Origin: JANQJA01 sp040880285
GTDB lineage: Bacteria; Pseudomonadota; Gammaproteobacteria; Pseudomonadales; Azotimanducaceae
Length of the DNA: 28,184 bases
Direction of reading: 5' to 3'
Assembly: GCA_040880285.1 (NCBI GenBank)
Contig: JBBDIT010000036.1
Span: 1-28,184 of the forward strand
Made by a program: the position numbers and the translations under genes
Part shown: positions 1-8,336 of the stretch, piece by piece
How the letters are laid out: each line of letters starts with the position of its first letter
Numbering within the stretch: the stretch's first letter is position 1
The notes under the pieces: generated by a model
The model's input: the letters and a program-made list of their open reading frames with translations, nothing else
Told to the model about the DNA's origin: nothing
Databases searched by the model: none

Positions 1-1
1 C

Positions 2-955
2 TTGTATGGGGGCGCCAGTGGTTGGGTTGGTGAACGTAAAAACCTGCTGTGCCGGATTAATCCATGCAGAGTTGGTTGGATTCACAACCGTTGCATCAAC
101 CGCCCGCAGACTATGGGAAGTGCGCGTGAAGTTGCGCAGGCCATCGCCGTAAACATTTTCACCAGTCAGGACAATAAGGCCGGCACCGTCTGCGCCACCC
201 ATGACCCGGTCGACATCAGCCTGGTTGCTGCGCAGATTCAGTGTCATATCGTCGTTAATGATCCACTCCAGCGACAAGGCCACATTGGTCTCATCACCAC
301 TGTCGAGGTCCGACCCAAACGCGCTGCGCTCTTCCACCCAGCCGTCATGTTCACGCGAGGAACCGGTCAATCGGGCGTTCAGGGTACCGTCGATCAGTGG
401 GCCGGAGATCACACCGTAGAGATCCCGGGTGCCATAAGCACCGACCACTGCTTTGGTTGAAAACTCAAATTCACTGGTGGGCTTTTTGTACAGGAAATTC
501 ATCGCGCCGCCAACGGCATTACGGCCGTACAGCGTACCCTGCGGTCCACGCAGAACCTCAACACGTTCAACGTCCCAGAGCGAACCAATGGTGACAGTAT
601 ACAGATCTTCCGAGTAGATACCGTTCATGTAAGTGGCAACGCCGGGGTCACCACCGAGGTTCCTGAAGTTTCGACCAACGCCACGAACGGTGGAGTCATA
701 CGGCTGAATGGTGGTAGCTGGAATCATATTCTGGAGATCTGACTGGTTTCGAATACCAAAATCGTCAAGCATCTCTGAAGTGAAGGCAGTAATAGAAATT
801 GATGTGTCCTGCACAGAAGACTCTCTGCGCTCGGCGGTGACGACCACTTCTTCAATTCGTCGACTGCGGTCTTGTGCAAAGGCCGCGGAAATGGTGGATA
901 GCGCGAAAGCTGCAGCGATCAGCCCCACTGCCAGACTTTTTTTGACACGGATCAT
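2..955 (-). CDS. TonB-dependent outer-membrane receptor, N-terminal part (cut by window edge)
   Basis: The minus-strand frame opens with ATG at 955 and stays open for 318 codons to the left edge. It begins with a Sec signal peptide (hydrophobic core, cleavage near AAFA-QD, residue 27). A TonB-box-like segment EEVVVTAERRE follows, then a plug domain with QNMIPA, FRNLGG, VERVEVLRGPQGTLYGRNA and GGAMNF motifs, and then the first barrel strands. This is the pattern of TonB-dependent receptors that import bulky substrates across the outer membrane. A strong Shine-Dalgarno (AGGGGGAA) lies just upstream of the ATG. The gene is divergent from the esterase/acyl-CoA synthetase operon, which suggests, but does not prove, uptake of a lipid-like or ester substrate. 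The substrate cannot be read from this fragment. Confidence 0.93.
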   Translation of the reverse strand, partial: MIRVKKSLAVGLIAAAFALSTISAAFAQDRSRRIEEVVVTAERRESSVQDTSISITAFTSEMLDDFGIRNQSDLQNMIPATTIQPYDSTVRGVGRNFRNLGGDPGVATYMNGIYSEDLYTVTIGSLWDVERVEVLRGPQGTLYGRNAVGGAMNFLYKKPTSEFEFSTKAVVGAYGTRDLYGVISGPLIDGTLNARLTGSSREHDGWVEERSAFGSDLDSGDETNVALSLEWIINDDMTLNLRSNQADVDRVMGGADGAGLIVLTGENVYGDGLRNFTRTSHSLRAVDATVVNPTNSAWINPAQQVFTFTNPTTGAPIQ

Positions 956-1151
956 TGGTGTTCCCCCTGATTATTATTGTTAGAGCCTTACTATGGGGTT
1001 ACTACTAAGTATTAGGCTACTACAGAAGTCTCCGCTCCTTGCCTTCCCCACAATGAGGAGTACAGCCTGTTCAGTAGATGCTCAGTTTTGGGAAGTGTCA
1101 ATACTTACGATCGCAAAAAACCGGGATTTTGACCGGCAGGGGCCGCGGCGT

Positions 1152-1176
1152 CCGCTCAAACACCTGATTTGAGCGG
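1152..1176. promoter_or_regulatory. Perfect inverted repeat, hairpin or operator
   Basis: CCGCTCAAA at 1152-1160 and TTTGAGCGG at 1168-1176 are perfect reverse complements separated by 7 bp. There is no following T-run, so an intrinsic terminator is unlikely. In a divergent promoter region an operator for a dimeric regulator is plausible. The function is inferred. Confidence 0.5.
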
Positions 1177-1214
1177 CTGTTCGTCCAGATTGGGGGATGG
1201 ACAGCCATTTGGCT

Positions 1215-1248
1215 GCATACTACTGTGCATACTACTTTGCATACTACT
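1215..1248. repeat. Three tandem 12-bp-spaced copies of GCATACTACT
   Basis: GCATACTACT occurs at 1215-1224, 1227-1236 and 1239-1248, giving an exact period of 12 bp with variable dinucleotide spacers GT and TT. Related TACTACT-like elements lie near the receptor start. The array could be a direct-repeat operator or a short tandem expansion. Confidence 0.75.
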
Positions 1249-1374
1249 GAGAGTCTGACATCAAGAACCGGGGTCACTGTTCGGCTTTACCCCGGGGACA
1301 CCGCGTTTGTTCCTGTCGTTACTAATCATGACATAATGATCTTACCGGGTGCATTAGGGTTTGAGGCGATAGAA

Positions 1375-2286
1375 ATGAGTATTCGAGCAGCGATCATAAG
1401 CTTCGTCATTCGCCACACGATGAAGAAGCAGTTCGCCAACATCGGCGATGTTGAGGCATTTCGGCGGCGTATGCAGACGTCCACCCGGATGATGCCCTCC
1501 ATTCCGGATCATGTATCGTGTAGCCCGGTCGATGCCGGTGGTGTCGCCTGCGAGTGGATTGTCAGTGATGAGGCAGACCCGGACCGTGTGCTCATGTACC
1601 TGCATGGTGGTGGTTATGTGTTTGGCGGACCCGACAGCCACCGTGACCTGGCGAGTCGTCTCAGTGAGGCGGCCGGTATGCAGGTGCTGCTGGTGGATTA
1701 TCGACTGGCCCCGGAGTCCCCGTTCCCGATGGCCCTCGAGGATGCGACGGATTGCTACCGCTGGCTACTCGGGGAGGGATTCGATCCTGTCCGCATTGCT
1801 ATTGGCGGCGATTCCGCTGGTGGTGGGTTGACTGTCGCGACGATGGTCAACCTCAAGAACCTCGGATTGCCATTGCCGGCTGCCGCAATTCTCCTGTCGC
1901 CGTGGACCGATTTATCCGGCAGCGGTGATAGTGTGGCGGAAAATGAGACAGCCGATCCGATGTTGTCAGCCGCTGCCCTCGATACCTTCGCCGGCCTGTA
2001 CCTGGGGGACAGGGACAGGCGTGCGCCGCTGGCGTCACCGCTTTTTGCGGACCTGGCTGGTATGCCGCCGGTACTGGTACAGGTTGGCAGTACCGAGATT
2101 TTGTTGAGTGATGCGCATCGGTTGGTCGCCAAACTACGCGAAGCCGGGGGCAAAGCACTCATTGATGTCTGGCCAAAAATGCCGCATGTGTTCCAGGTGC
2201 TGGCCGCCCGTATTCCTGAAGGCAAGCAGGCCATCATTCAGTTGGGGGAATTTCTCAAGAGTCACACAGGGGAACATCATGGCTGA
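1375..2286 (+). CDS. Alpha/beta-hydrolase, HSL-family esterase/lipase
   Basis: This is a 303-residue carboxylesterase of the hormone-sensitive-lipase type. The oxyanion-hole motif HGGGYVFG begins at H77. The nucleophile elbow GDSAGGG places the serine at 147. The C-terminal Asp (D246, in LSDAHRL) and His (H271, in MPHVF) complete the triad. The frame is open farther upstream to 1225, but the ATG at 1375 has a GAGG at 1363-1366 and gives the family's usual length, so I choose it. There is no clear signal peptide, so it is probably cytoplasmic. Its last 8 bp overlap the start of the acyl-CoA synthetase, indicating translational coupling. It probably releases an acid from an ester, which the next gene then activates. 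The substrate is unknown. Confidence 0.9.
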   Translation: MSIRAAIISFVIRHTMKKQFANIGDVEAFRRRMQTSTRMMPSIPDHVSCSPVDAGGVACEWIVSDEADPDRVLMYLHGGGYVFGGPDSHRDLASRLSEAAGMQVLLVDYRLAPESPFPMALEDATDCYRWLLGEGFDPVRIAIGGDSAGGGLTVATMVNLKNLGLPLPAAAILLSPWTDLSGSGDSVAENETADPMLSAAALDTFAGLYLGDRDRRAPLASPLFADLAGMPPVLVQVGSTEILLSDAHRLVAKLREAGGKALIDVWPKMPHVFQVLAARIPEGKQAIIQLGEFLKSHTGEHHG

Positions 2287-4009
2287 GATCAGCATGGCGG
2301 ATGCCACGGCAATGCTGACCGCAAAGGGTGCTCCCTTTGAAATGGAAGAGGCGTCAATTCGTGGCGTCAATTTGCGAGTCTGGAAGTATGCGCCCGAAAA
2401 CCTGAGGGAAATTTTTGAGAGCACTCAGGCACACGGTGACAAGGTATTCCTGGTCTACGAAGACGAGCGCATGACCTTTGCCGGGCACTATCAAGCGGTG
2501 TCCAGGCTCGCGCATCTGCTGAGAAATGACTATGGGGTCAAGAAAGGTGACCGGGTCGCCATTGCAATGCGCAACTTTCCCGAGTGGCCTGTATGCTTCT
2601 GGGCTACCGTAATTTGTGGCGCCGTTGTCGTGCCACTCAATGCCTGGTGGACCGGACATGAACTGGAATACGGCCTGGCGGACTCCGGTGCCAAAGTGTT
2701 GTTCGCGGATGGCCAGCGCGTCGAAAGTCTGGTCGATCACTTCACGGTCCTGACGGATTTGCAACAGGTTATCGTCATTCGTGACGGCGGTAACCTGCCC
2801 GCTGGGGTCTTGCGTTTGCCCGATGAACTGGCGCGGGTCGAAGGCACACCGGATTTGCCACACGTCAATCTTGTTCCGGAAGACAATGCGACGATCTTCT
2901 ATACTTCCGGCACCACCGGACAACCCAAGGGCGCGCTTGGTACCCATCGAAATATCTGCACCAACCTGTTGAATCTACGCTATGCCGGGATGCGTTCAAT
3001 GATCCGGCGTGGCGATATTCCCGCGGTAATGAAAGGAGAGAAGCCTGCCCCTGCGCCACCATTGGCGCCGCTCATTTCAGTCCCGTTTTTTCATGCGACG
3101 GGCTGCCACTCGACTTTGCTGTCCAACACCGCTGGCGGCAATAAACTTGTGATGATGTATAAGTGGGACCCGGAACGCGCCATGGAATTAATCGAGCGTG
3201 AAAAGATAACCTCATTTGGCGGTGTGCCATCAATGGTATGGCAGGTACTGGAATCACCGGAATTCGAAAGTCGGGATCTGTCCAGTATCCAGAGCATTGG
3301 TTACGGTGGTGCGCCGGCAGCACCGGAACTGGTGGATCGCATCAAGGAACGATTTCCAAACGTGTCCGCCGGCAATGGTTATGGCCTGACGGAGACGTCA
3401 TCCATGACATCTTCCAATTCCGGCATCGACTATGAACGCAAGCCAGACAGTGTGGGTGTCGCGGTTGCGGTATGCGATGTCAAGCTGATGGATGCAGATG
3501 GCACTGGTGAGGTTGAGCCGGGTGCAATTGGAGAACTGTGGATCAAGGGTCCGAATGTGGTCAAGGGCTACTGGAACAAGCCGGAAGCGACCGAAAATAC
3601 CTTTACCGATGGCTGGTTACATACAGGCGACCTCGCACGCATCGATGATGAGGGCTTTATTTATATTGTTGATCGTGCCAAGGACATGTTAATCCGTGGT
3701 GGTGAAAACGTTTACTGCGTTGAGGTGGAAAATGCGTTGTATGAACATCCGGCGGTGATGGATGCGGCGGTGGTAGGTGTTCCGCACAAGGTGTTGGGCG
3801 AAGAGGTGGGGGCCGTGGTCCAGGTTGTCCCGGGGTCCAGGTTGACGAAAGAAGAATTGGCCGCCTTTGTACGCAAGGAACTGGCCGCATTTATGGTACC
3901 GCAATATTTTATGCTCATAACCGATCCCTTGCCGCGCAATGCCAATGGCAAGATCTTAAAGCCGGAGGTAAGACAAACGTTGCTCGAATACCTGGGCATG
4001 GCCACGTGA
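2279..4009 (+). CDS. Acyl-CoA synthetase (AMP-forming, class I adenylate-forming family)
   Basis: This 576-residue enzyme should activate a carboxylic acid to its acyl-CoA through an acyl-AMP intermediate. The P-loop-like motif YTSGTTGQPKG is at 208-218, followed by YGLTETS. The hinge region HTGDLARIDDEGF and then DRAKDMLIRGGENV come next, and the C-terminal catalytic lysine is in NANGK (K558). The frame is open upstream to 2108, but the ATG at 2279 is preceded by AGGGGA and matches the family N-terminus. It lies between the esterase (8-bp overlap) and the selD fusion (7-bp gap), consistent with one operon. A medium- or long-chain fatty acid, or another hydrophobic acid, is likely, but the chain-length class cannot be read off the sequence. 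Confidence 0.92.
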   Translation: MAEISMADATAMLTAKGAPFEMEEASIRGVNLRVWKYAPENLREIFESTQAHGDKVFLVYEDERMTFAGHYQAVSRLAHLLRNDYGVKKGDRVAIAMRNFPEWPVCFWATVICGAVVVPLNAWWTGHELEYGLADSGAKVLFADGQRVESLVDHFTVLTDLQQVIVIRDGGNLPAGVLRLPDELARVEGTPDLPHVNLVPEDNATIFYTSGTTGQPKGALGTHRNICTNLLNLRYAGMRSMIRRGDIPAVMKGEKPAPAPPLAPLISVPFFHATGCHSTLLSNTAGGNKLVMMYKWDPERAMELIEREKITSFGGVPSMVWQVLESPEFESRDLSSIQSIGYGGAPAAPELVDRIKERFPNVSAGNGYGLTETSSMTSSNSGIDYERKPDSVGVAVAVCDVKLMDADGTGEVEPGAIGELWIKGPNVVKGYWNKPEATENTFTDGWLHTGDLARIDDEGFIYIVDRAKDMLIRGGENVYCVEVENALYEHPAVMDAAVVGVPHKVLGEEVGAVVQVVPGSRLTKEELAAFVRKELAAFMVPQYFMLITDPLPRNANGKILKPEVRQTLLEYLGMAT

Positions 4010-4016
4010 TTTACCA

Positions 4017-6149
4017 ATGATGGACCTGGTGTTACTCGGAGGTGGCCATAGCCATGTAATCTTACTGCGGATGTTGGGTATGCGCCCCTTACCAGGGTTG
4101 CAGGTCACGCTCATCAGTCCCGACGTGCGTTCGGCCTATTCGGGCATGTTGCCTGGCGTTATTGCCGGACACTATTCGCCTGACGATATCCATATCGAGC
4201 TTGTGCCACTGTGCCGATTTGCCGGTGCACGATTTATCAAGGCCAACGTGAGCGACATTGATCCTGTCGCGCGACTGGTTCCGGTTCCGGGACGGCCGGA
4301 CCTGCATTACGATTTGTTGTCGATTGATATCGGGATCACACCGGATTTAAACGAAATTAAAGGTGCAGCGGAGCAAGGTATCGCCGTGAAGCCGATTAAC
4401 GAGTTCCTGGCGAAGTGGCAGGCATTCGAAACCTCGGTGGCGCGTCGTGTTGGTGTAGTCGGTGCCGGTGCTGGTGGCGTCGAACTGTGTCTTGCGATTC
4501 ATCATCGACTGACCAACGGGTTGGGGCGCAAGGACCTAGAGATGCATCTTTTCTGCGACGGCCCGGAAGTGCTATCTGGTTATCCGCATCGCGTCCAACA
4601 GCAATTTCGGCATCACCTCTCAAAGCGTGGTATTGAGTGTCATACAGGATATCGTGCGGTAAGTTATGAAGACCATACTCTGGTATCCATGACAGGTCAG
4701 TCGTGCCAACTTGAGCAGGCTTTCTTTGTGACACAGGCAGCGTCCCAGCCATGGCTGCAGGATACAGGTCTTGAACTGGACGAGGATGGCTTCATCGCCG
4801 TTCGCACCAATCTGCTATCGATGAACTTCGACAATGTATTTGCTGTCGGGGACATCGCAAGGGTCATTGATGATCCGCGTCCGAAGGCAGGTGTCTACGC
4901 TGTCCGCCAGGGTCCGCCGCTGTACCGGAACATCAGGCGCCTGATAGCAGGTAAGCGCGCGCGACCGTTTTCGCAACAGAAGGATTTCTTGTCGCTCATT
5001 ACGACAGGCGACAAGTATGCCATCGCAACCCGTAACGGATTGTCGGCGGAGGGACGCTGGGTCTGGCATTGGAAGAACTGGATTGACCATCGCTTTATGA
5101 ATCGATTCAACCATCTGCCGGCCATGAAAGAGTCACCGGATGATCCGATGCACTGTGGTGGTTGTGGCTCGAAAGTCAGTGGTGACCTGCTACGCGAGGT
5201 ACTTGCCGGGCTCAATGTAGCGCAATCACAAATGGATGACGCGGCGATTTATGATGTGCCGGCAGGACAGGTCATCCTGCAGACAGTGGATGCGTTCCGC
5301 GCATTTATTGATGACCCATACCTGTTTGCCAAAGTTGCTGTGCATCATGCGTTGAGTGACATCTACGCGATGGCGGGTACGCCTGCCAATGCCCTGGCAA
5401 TCGTTACGCTGCCTTATGCACCGGCGGACAAGACTCGACAGTTATTGACCGAACTGCTGGCCGGGGCACTGGCAGCCCTTGCGTCTGAAGGCGTCGAGTT
5501 GGTCGGAGGCCATACCAGTGAAGGTCCGGAGCTTAGCCTTGGATTTTCTGTGACCGGGATCGGTACGCCAGCTACGCTCCTGCATAAAGGGGGTGCCATG
5601 GCGGGGGATGTACTGGTTTTGACCAAACCACTGGGAACCGGTGCATTGTTCGCTGCTGATATGCGATCAAAGGCAAAGGGTGCCTGGACCATGGCAGCGC
5701 TTGACTCGATGCTGTTGTCCAACCAGGCTGCCATGGCGATATTAAGAGACGCTGGTGCAAACGCCTGTACCGACATCACCGGATTTGGCCTGGGTGGCCA
5801 CTTGCAGGAAATGCTACTGGCCTCAAGTCAAACGGAAGCGATGATGGGCGCAGCGCTCGAGCTTGACGGATTGCCAATACTCAGTGGCGCGATGGAGGTC
5901 ATGGCCGGTGGTATTTACAGTGAATTACACGAGGGCAATCGCCGTTCAGTACAGCACCTGAAGAAGGTGCACCATCCCAACTTCGAAATCCTGTTCGATC
6001 CACAGACATCCGGCGGTTTGCTTGCAGCCATTCCCTCGACGACTGTCGAGGGTGTCATCGAAGCGTTGATCGGGGCGGGTTATACCAGCGCCGCGCGAGT
6101 GGGCGTGGTGGTCAGCGCTGATGTACCGGGAAGCCTGACTTGCCGTTAA
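4017..6149 (+). CDS. selD: FAD/NAD(P)H oxidoreductase - selenide, water dikinase (SelD) fusion
   Basis: This 710-residue protein has two parts. Residues 1 to about 370 are a pyridine-nucleotide-disulfide/NDH-2-like oxidoreductase, with a nucleotide-binding GGGHSH at 8-13, a second one in VGVVGAGAGGVELC, and an FAD-contact FAVGDIA. Residues 380-710 are selenophosphate synthetase, with GGCGSK at 381-386 giving the catalytic Cys383 and Lys386. The second cysteine of the E. coli GCGCK motif is serine here. GGHTSEGPE and the C-terminal FDPQTSGGLL are also present. SelD makes selenophosphate from selenide and ATP. The fused domain is widely thought to supply or sense reduced selenium, which is unproven. 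Domain order matches the known oxidoreductase-to-SelD fusions. The position is Cys rather than Sec. No good Shine-Dalgarno is visible, so expression probably depends on coupling. Confidence 0.93.
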   Translation: MMDLVLLGGGHSHVILLRMLGMRPLPGLQVTLISPDVRSAYSGMLPGVIAGHYSPDDIHIELVPLCRFAGARFIKANVSDIDPVARLVPVPGRPDLHYDLLSIDIGITPDLNEIKGAAEQGIAVKPINEFLAKWQAFETSVARRVGVVGAGAGGVELCLAIHHRLTNGLGRKDLEMHLFCDGPEVLSGYPHRVQQQFRHHLSKRGIECHTGYRAVSYEDHTLVSMTGQSCQLEQAFFVTQAASQPWLQDTGLELDEDGFIAVRTNLLSMNFDNVFAVGDIARVIDDPRPKAGVYAVRQGPPLYRNIRRLIAGKRARPFSQQKDFLSLITTGDKYAIATRNGLSAEGRWVWHWKNWIDHRFMNRFNHLPAMKESPDDPMHCGGCGSKVSGDLLREVLAGLNVAQSQMDDAAIYDVPAGQVILQTVDAFRAFIDDPYLFAKVAVHHALSDIYAMAGTPANALAIVTLPYAPADKTRQLLTELLAGALAALASEGVELVGGHTSEGPELSLGFSVTGIGTPATLLHKGGAMAGDVLVLTKPLGTGALFAADMRSKAKGAWTMAALDSMLLSNQAAMAILRDAGANACTDITGFGLGGHLQEMLLASSQTEAMMGAALELDGLPILSGAMEVMAGGIYSELHEGNRRSVQHLKKVHHPNFEILFDPQTSGGLLAAIPSTTVEGVIEALIGAGYTSAARVGVVVSADVPGSLTCR

Positions 6150-6172
6150 CCAGAGGGCGCCAGTAGACCATC

Positions 6173-8269
6173 CTAAACGGGCTCGAATCCTTCGTCGCCT
6201 GCTATCCAGGCTTGTTCCAGGTCCAGTTCCCTGGATGAGAAGCCCAGGTAAAAGAGGTAGCGGCAGGGCTCCAGTTGCCAGGTTCGCAAGCCTTCATCGT
6301 AATACTTCAGGTCGTCGTCCATGACCTCAATGACCAGCGTTTTGGTTTGGCCCGGAGTGAGCGACACGCGGCCAAATCCCTTTAGTTCCCGTACCGGACG
6401 GTGAACTTCCGATTCCTCGTAGCCCAGGTAGAGTTGCACGATGGTAGCGCCCTCCATGCTGCCCGTGTTAGTCACGTCCACGTTGACCTCAAACCCATTG
6501 GCATATCGTTCCACAAACAGGTTATCGAGGGAAAATCGTGTATAAGACAGGCCGAAGCCATAGGGAAACGCCGGCTCATCGTGGTTAAAGTCAACGAACT
6601 TGTAACCGGGTAGTAGCTCGTGGGTAACATTCAGTGCTTCGACGTCGAACGGGACTAACTGGTCCAGGTTTTCGGGAATCGTGACTGGCAGGCGGCCTGA
6701 AGGATTGGTGTCGCCAAACAGGATACTGGCAAGGCCGTGACCACCCTGACACCCGGGGTACCAGGCCATGATCAGCGCATCGACATTGTCGATCCAGCCG
6801 TTGACCTGTATGGCGCTACCACCTTCAAGCACCACAACGAGTTTGTCAGCATGAGCGGCTGCGCGCTCAATCAGTGCGATTTGGTGGTCCGGCAATACCA
6901 GCGTGGTCCGGTCACCGCCTCGAGCCAGCTCCGAGCCTTCCGCTTCCTGTTGTTGTGTCGGGATGAATTCTCCTTCCTCCCTGTAGGTGAGCCCGACAAC
7001 GACCACGGTGACGTCATAGTCTGCAAGCGCTGTCAGGTCATCATCGGACTTGAACCATTGCACGTCCCTGGACCGGCAACGGCTGCGAATACCTTCAAGT
7101 GGCGTAATGACGTGGGTAGAGGTTACAAAGCTGCTGCCACGATCCCCCAGGTTGGGCCAGTCCGCGAGGTCGCCCACAATGGCGATGGCATTGTCGTCCG
7201 GCAGGGGCAAAATCCCGTCTTCATTTTTTAATAGCACCATGGATTTTTCTGCAACTTCCCTGGCCAGCAAGAGGTGCTCCATGCACTCAACCACAGCAGG
7301 ATCCGGCGTCGGCTGGTTCGCGAGATCAAAGGCGAGCTTCTGGTGCAGGGCACGACCTGCAGCACGATTGATGGTGTCTTCCGACAATTCCCCGGCTTCC
7401 ATCGCATCAGCCAGGTTCTTGTCAGTGAAGCGATAACCGGACGGCATTTCAATATCCAGCCCGGCATTGAGGGCCGGTGCTACTGAACGAGTACCCAGAA
7501 ACCAGTCGGACTCAACGAAGCCCCTGAAACCCCAATCGTCCCTTAGAATGTTCGTTAGTAGTTCCGGGTTTTCACCGCAATAGATACTGTTAACCTTGTT
7601 GTAGGCACTCATAATAGAGGCCGCACCTGCCTCGATGATGGCACGTTTGAAATGTGGCAGATAGACCTCGTGCAAGGTTCTGGCACTTAAATCGGCGCTC
7701 ACTTCAAACCGGGTAAATTCTATATTATTGGCCGCGAAGTGTTTCGGGCTGGCCAGGATATGGTTCTGTACACCACTTATAAAAGCCGCTGCCATCGCAC
7801 CCGTGTGGTAGGTATCTTCCGAATAGGTTTCCTGCGCGCGGCCCCAGCCAGGATGGCGCAGTAGATTCATGGTGGGTGCCAGCAGTACATTGCCACCCCT
7901 TGCCTTTGTCTCAAGGCCAATTGCAAGGCCAACCCGGCGCTCGAGTTCCGTATCAAAAGTAGCGGCGCGGGCGATGGCGACGGGGAATGCGGTAGCATTG
8001 CCGGCGCGTGTACCCCTCGGTCCATCCACCATTTTGAAAGGCACAATACCGAGGTTTTTATCGCCACCTGCATAATAAAGTCCGTCGACAGGTTCCGGCT
8101 GGCGTCCCCTGATTTCATGAATTTTTTGCGCCAGTGTCATCGTGGCCAGCAATTGCGTGACCTGTGTTGCAATAAGGTCATGGTCAGCGGCGAGACCCTT
8201 ATTGCCGGCATGTAGCCTGTCGTGGTCGAAAGCGAGGACTCTTTCGGAGAACGGGCGAGCATCGGTCAT
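6173..8269 (-). CDS. Glycoside hydrolase family 3, beta-glucosidase-like
   Basis: This is a 698-residue GH3 enzyme. The N-terminal TIM barrel carries KMVDGPRG, GWGRAQETYSED, SPKHFAANN and the nucleophile region FVESDWFLGT (Asp255). The second alpha/beta domain has EEGEF and EAEGSE followed by GGDRTTLVLP, the area that normally supplies the acid/base. A fibronectin-III-like C-terminal domain (about 590-690) includes VTNTGSMEGATIVQLYL and RPVRELKGF. No signal peptide is visible, suggesting intracellular cleavage of imported glycosides. It is convergent with selD (23-bp gap) and divergent from the next acyl-CoA synthetase. The likely activity is retaining exo-beta-glucosidase or a related beta-glycosidase; xylosidase cannot be excluded. 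Confidence 0.92.
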   Translation of the reverse strand: MTDARPFSERVLAFDHDRLHAGNKGLAADHDLIATQVTQLLATMTLAQKIHEIRGRQPEPVDGLYYAGGDKNLGIVPFKMVDGPRGTRAGNATAFPVAIARAATFDTELERRVGLAIGLETKARGGNVLLAPTMNLLRHPGWGRAQETYSEDTYHTGAMAAAFISGVQNHILASPKHFAANNIEFTRFEVSADLSARTLHEVYLPHFKRAIIEAGAASIMSAYNKVNSIYCGENPELLTNILRDDWGFRGFVESDWFLGTRSVAPALNAGLDIEMPSGYRFTDKNLADAMEAGELSEDTINRAAGRALHQKLAFDLANQPTPDPAVVECMEHLLLAREVAEKSMVLLKNEDGILPLPDDNAIAIVGDLADWPNLGDRGSSFVTSTHVITPLEGIRSRCRSRDVQWFKSDDDLTALADYDVTVVVVGLTYREEGEFIPTQQQEAEGSELARGGDRTTLVLPDHQIALIERAAAHADKLVVVLEGGSAIQVNGWIDNVDALIMAWYPGCQGGHGLASILFGDTNPSGRLPVTIPENLDQLVPFDVEALNVTHELLPGYKFVDFNHDEPAFPYGFGLSYTRFSLDNLFVERYANGFEVNVDVTNTGSMEGATIVQLYLGYEESEVHRPVRELKGFGRVSLTPGQTKTLVIEVMDDDLKYYDEGLRTWQLEPCRYLFYLGFSSRELDLEQAWIAGDEGFEPV

Positions 8270-8336
8270 GGCCAGGCTACCAATTGGAAGAAAAGCGATG
8301 ATACATTAAAGGTTCAAATGAGGAGTAGTAGGTCAC

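Larger units (their letters stand above)
956..1374. promoter_or_regulatory. Divergent intergenic region between receptor and esterase operon
   Basis: This 419-bp stretch carries no convincing gene. It should hold the promoters of both the receptor and the esterase operon. Visible structure includes TACTACT-type elements at 1000-1006 and 1017-1023 near the receptor. There is a perfect 9-bp inverted repeat at 1152-1176, and three 12-bp-spaced copies of GCATACTACT at 1215-1248. A GC-rich inverted repeat (CCGGGGT at 1268-1274 with ACCCCGG at 1289-1295) follows. A possible -10 CATAAT lies at 1332-1337, with TTGTTC 19 bp upstream at 1307-1312. Promoter assignments are weak. Confidence 0.5.

Noticed and set aside
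1152..1176. Inverted repeat as an intrinsic terminator
   Set aside because: No T-run follows on either strand, and both flanking genes start, not end, near this region.
1225..1374. Longer N-terminus for the esterase, starting at 1225
   Set aside because: The extra 50 residues resemble no family N-terminus, overlap the GCATACTACT repeats, and lack a ribosome site; the ATG at 1375 has GAGG at good spacing.
2108..2278. Longer N-terminus for the acyl-CoA synthetase, starting at 2108
   Set aside because: It would overlap the esterase by about 180 bp, and the sequence is an out-of-frame reading of the esterase. The ATG at 2279 has a strong AGGGGA.
4007..4009. TGA stop of the acyl-CoA synthetase as a selenocysteine codon, given selC and selD nearby
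   Set aside because: The protein is already full length, the next stop follows within a few codons, and no catalytic position is expected there.
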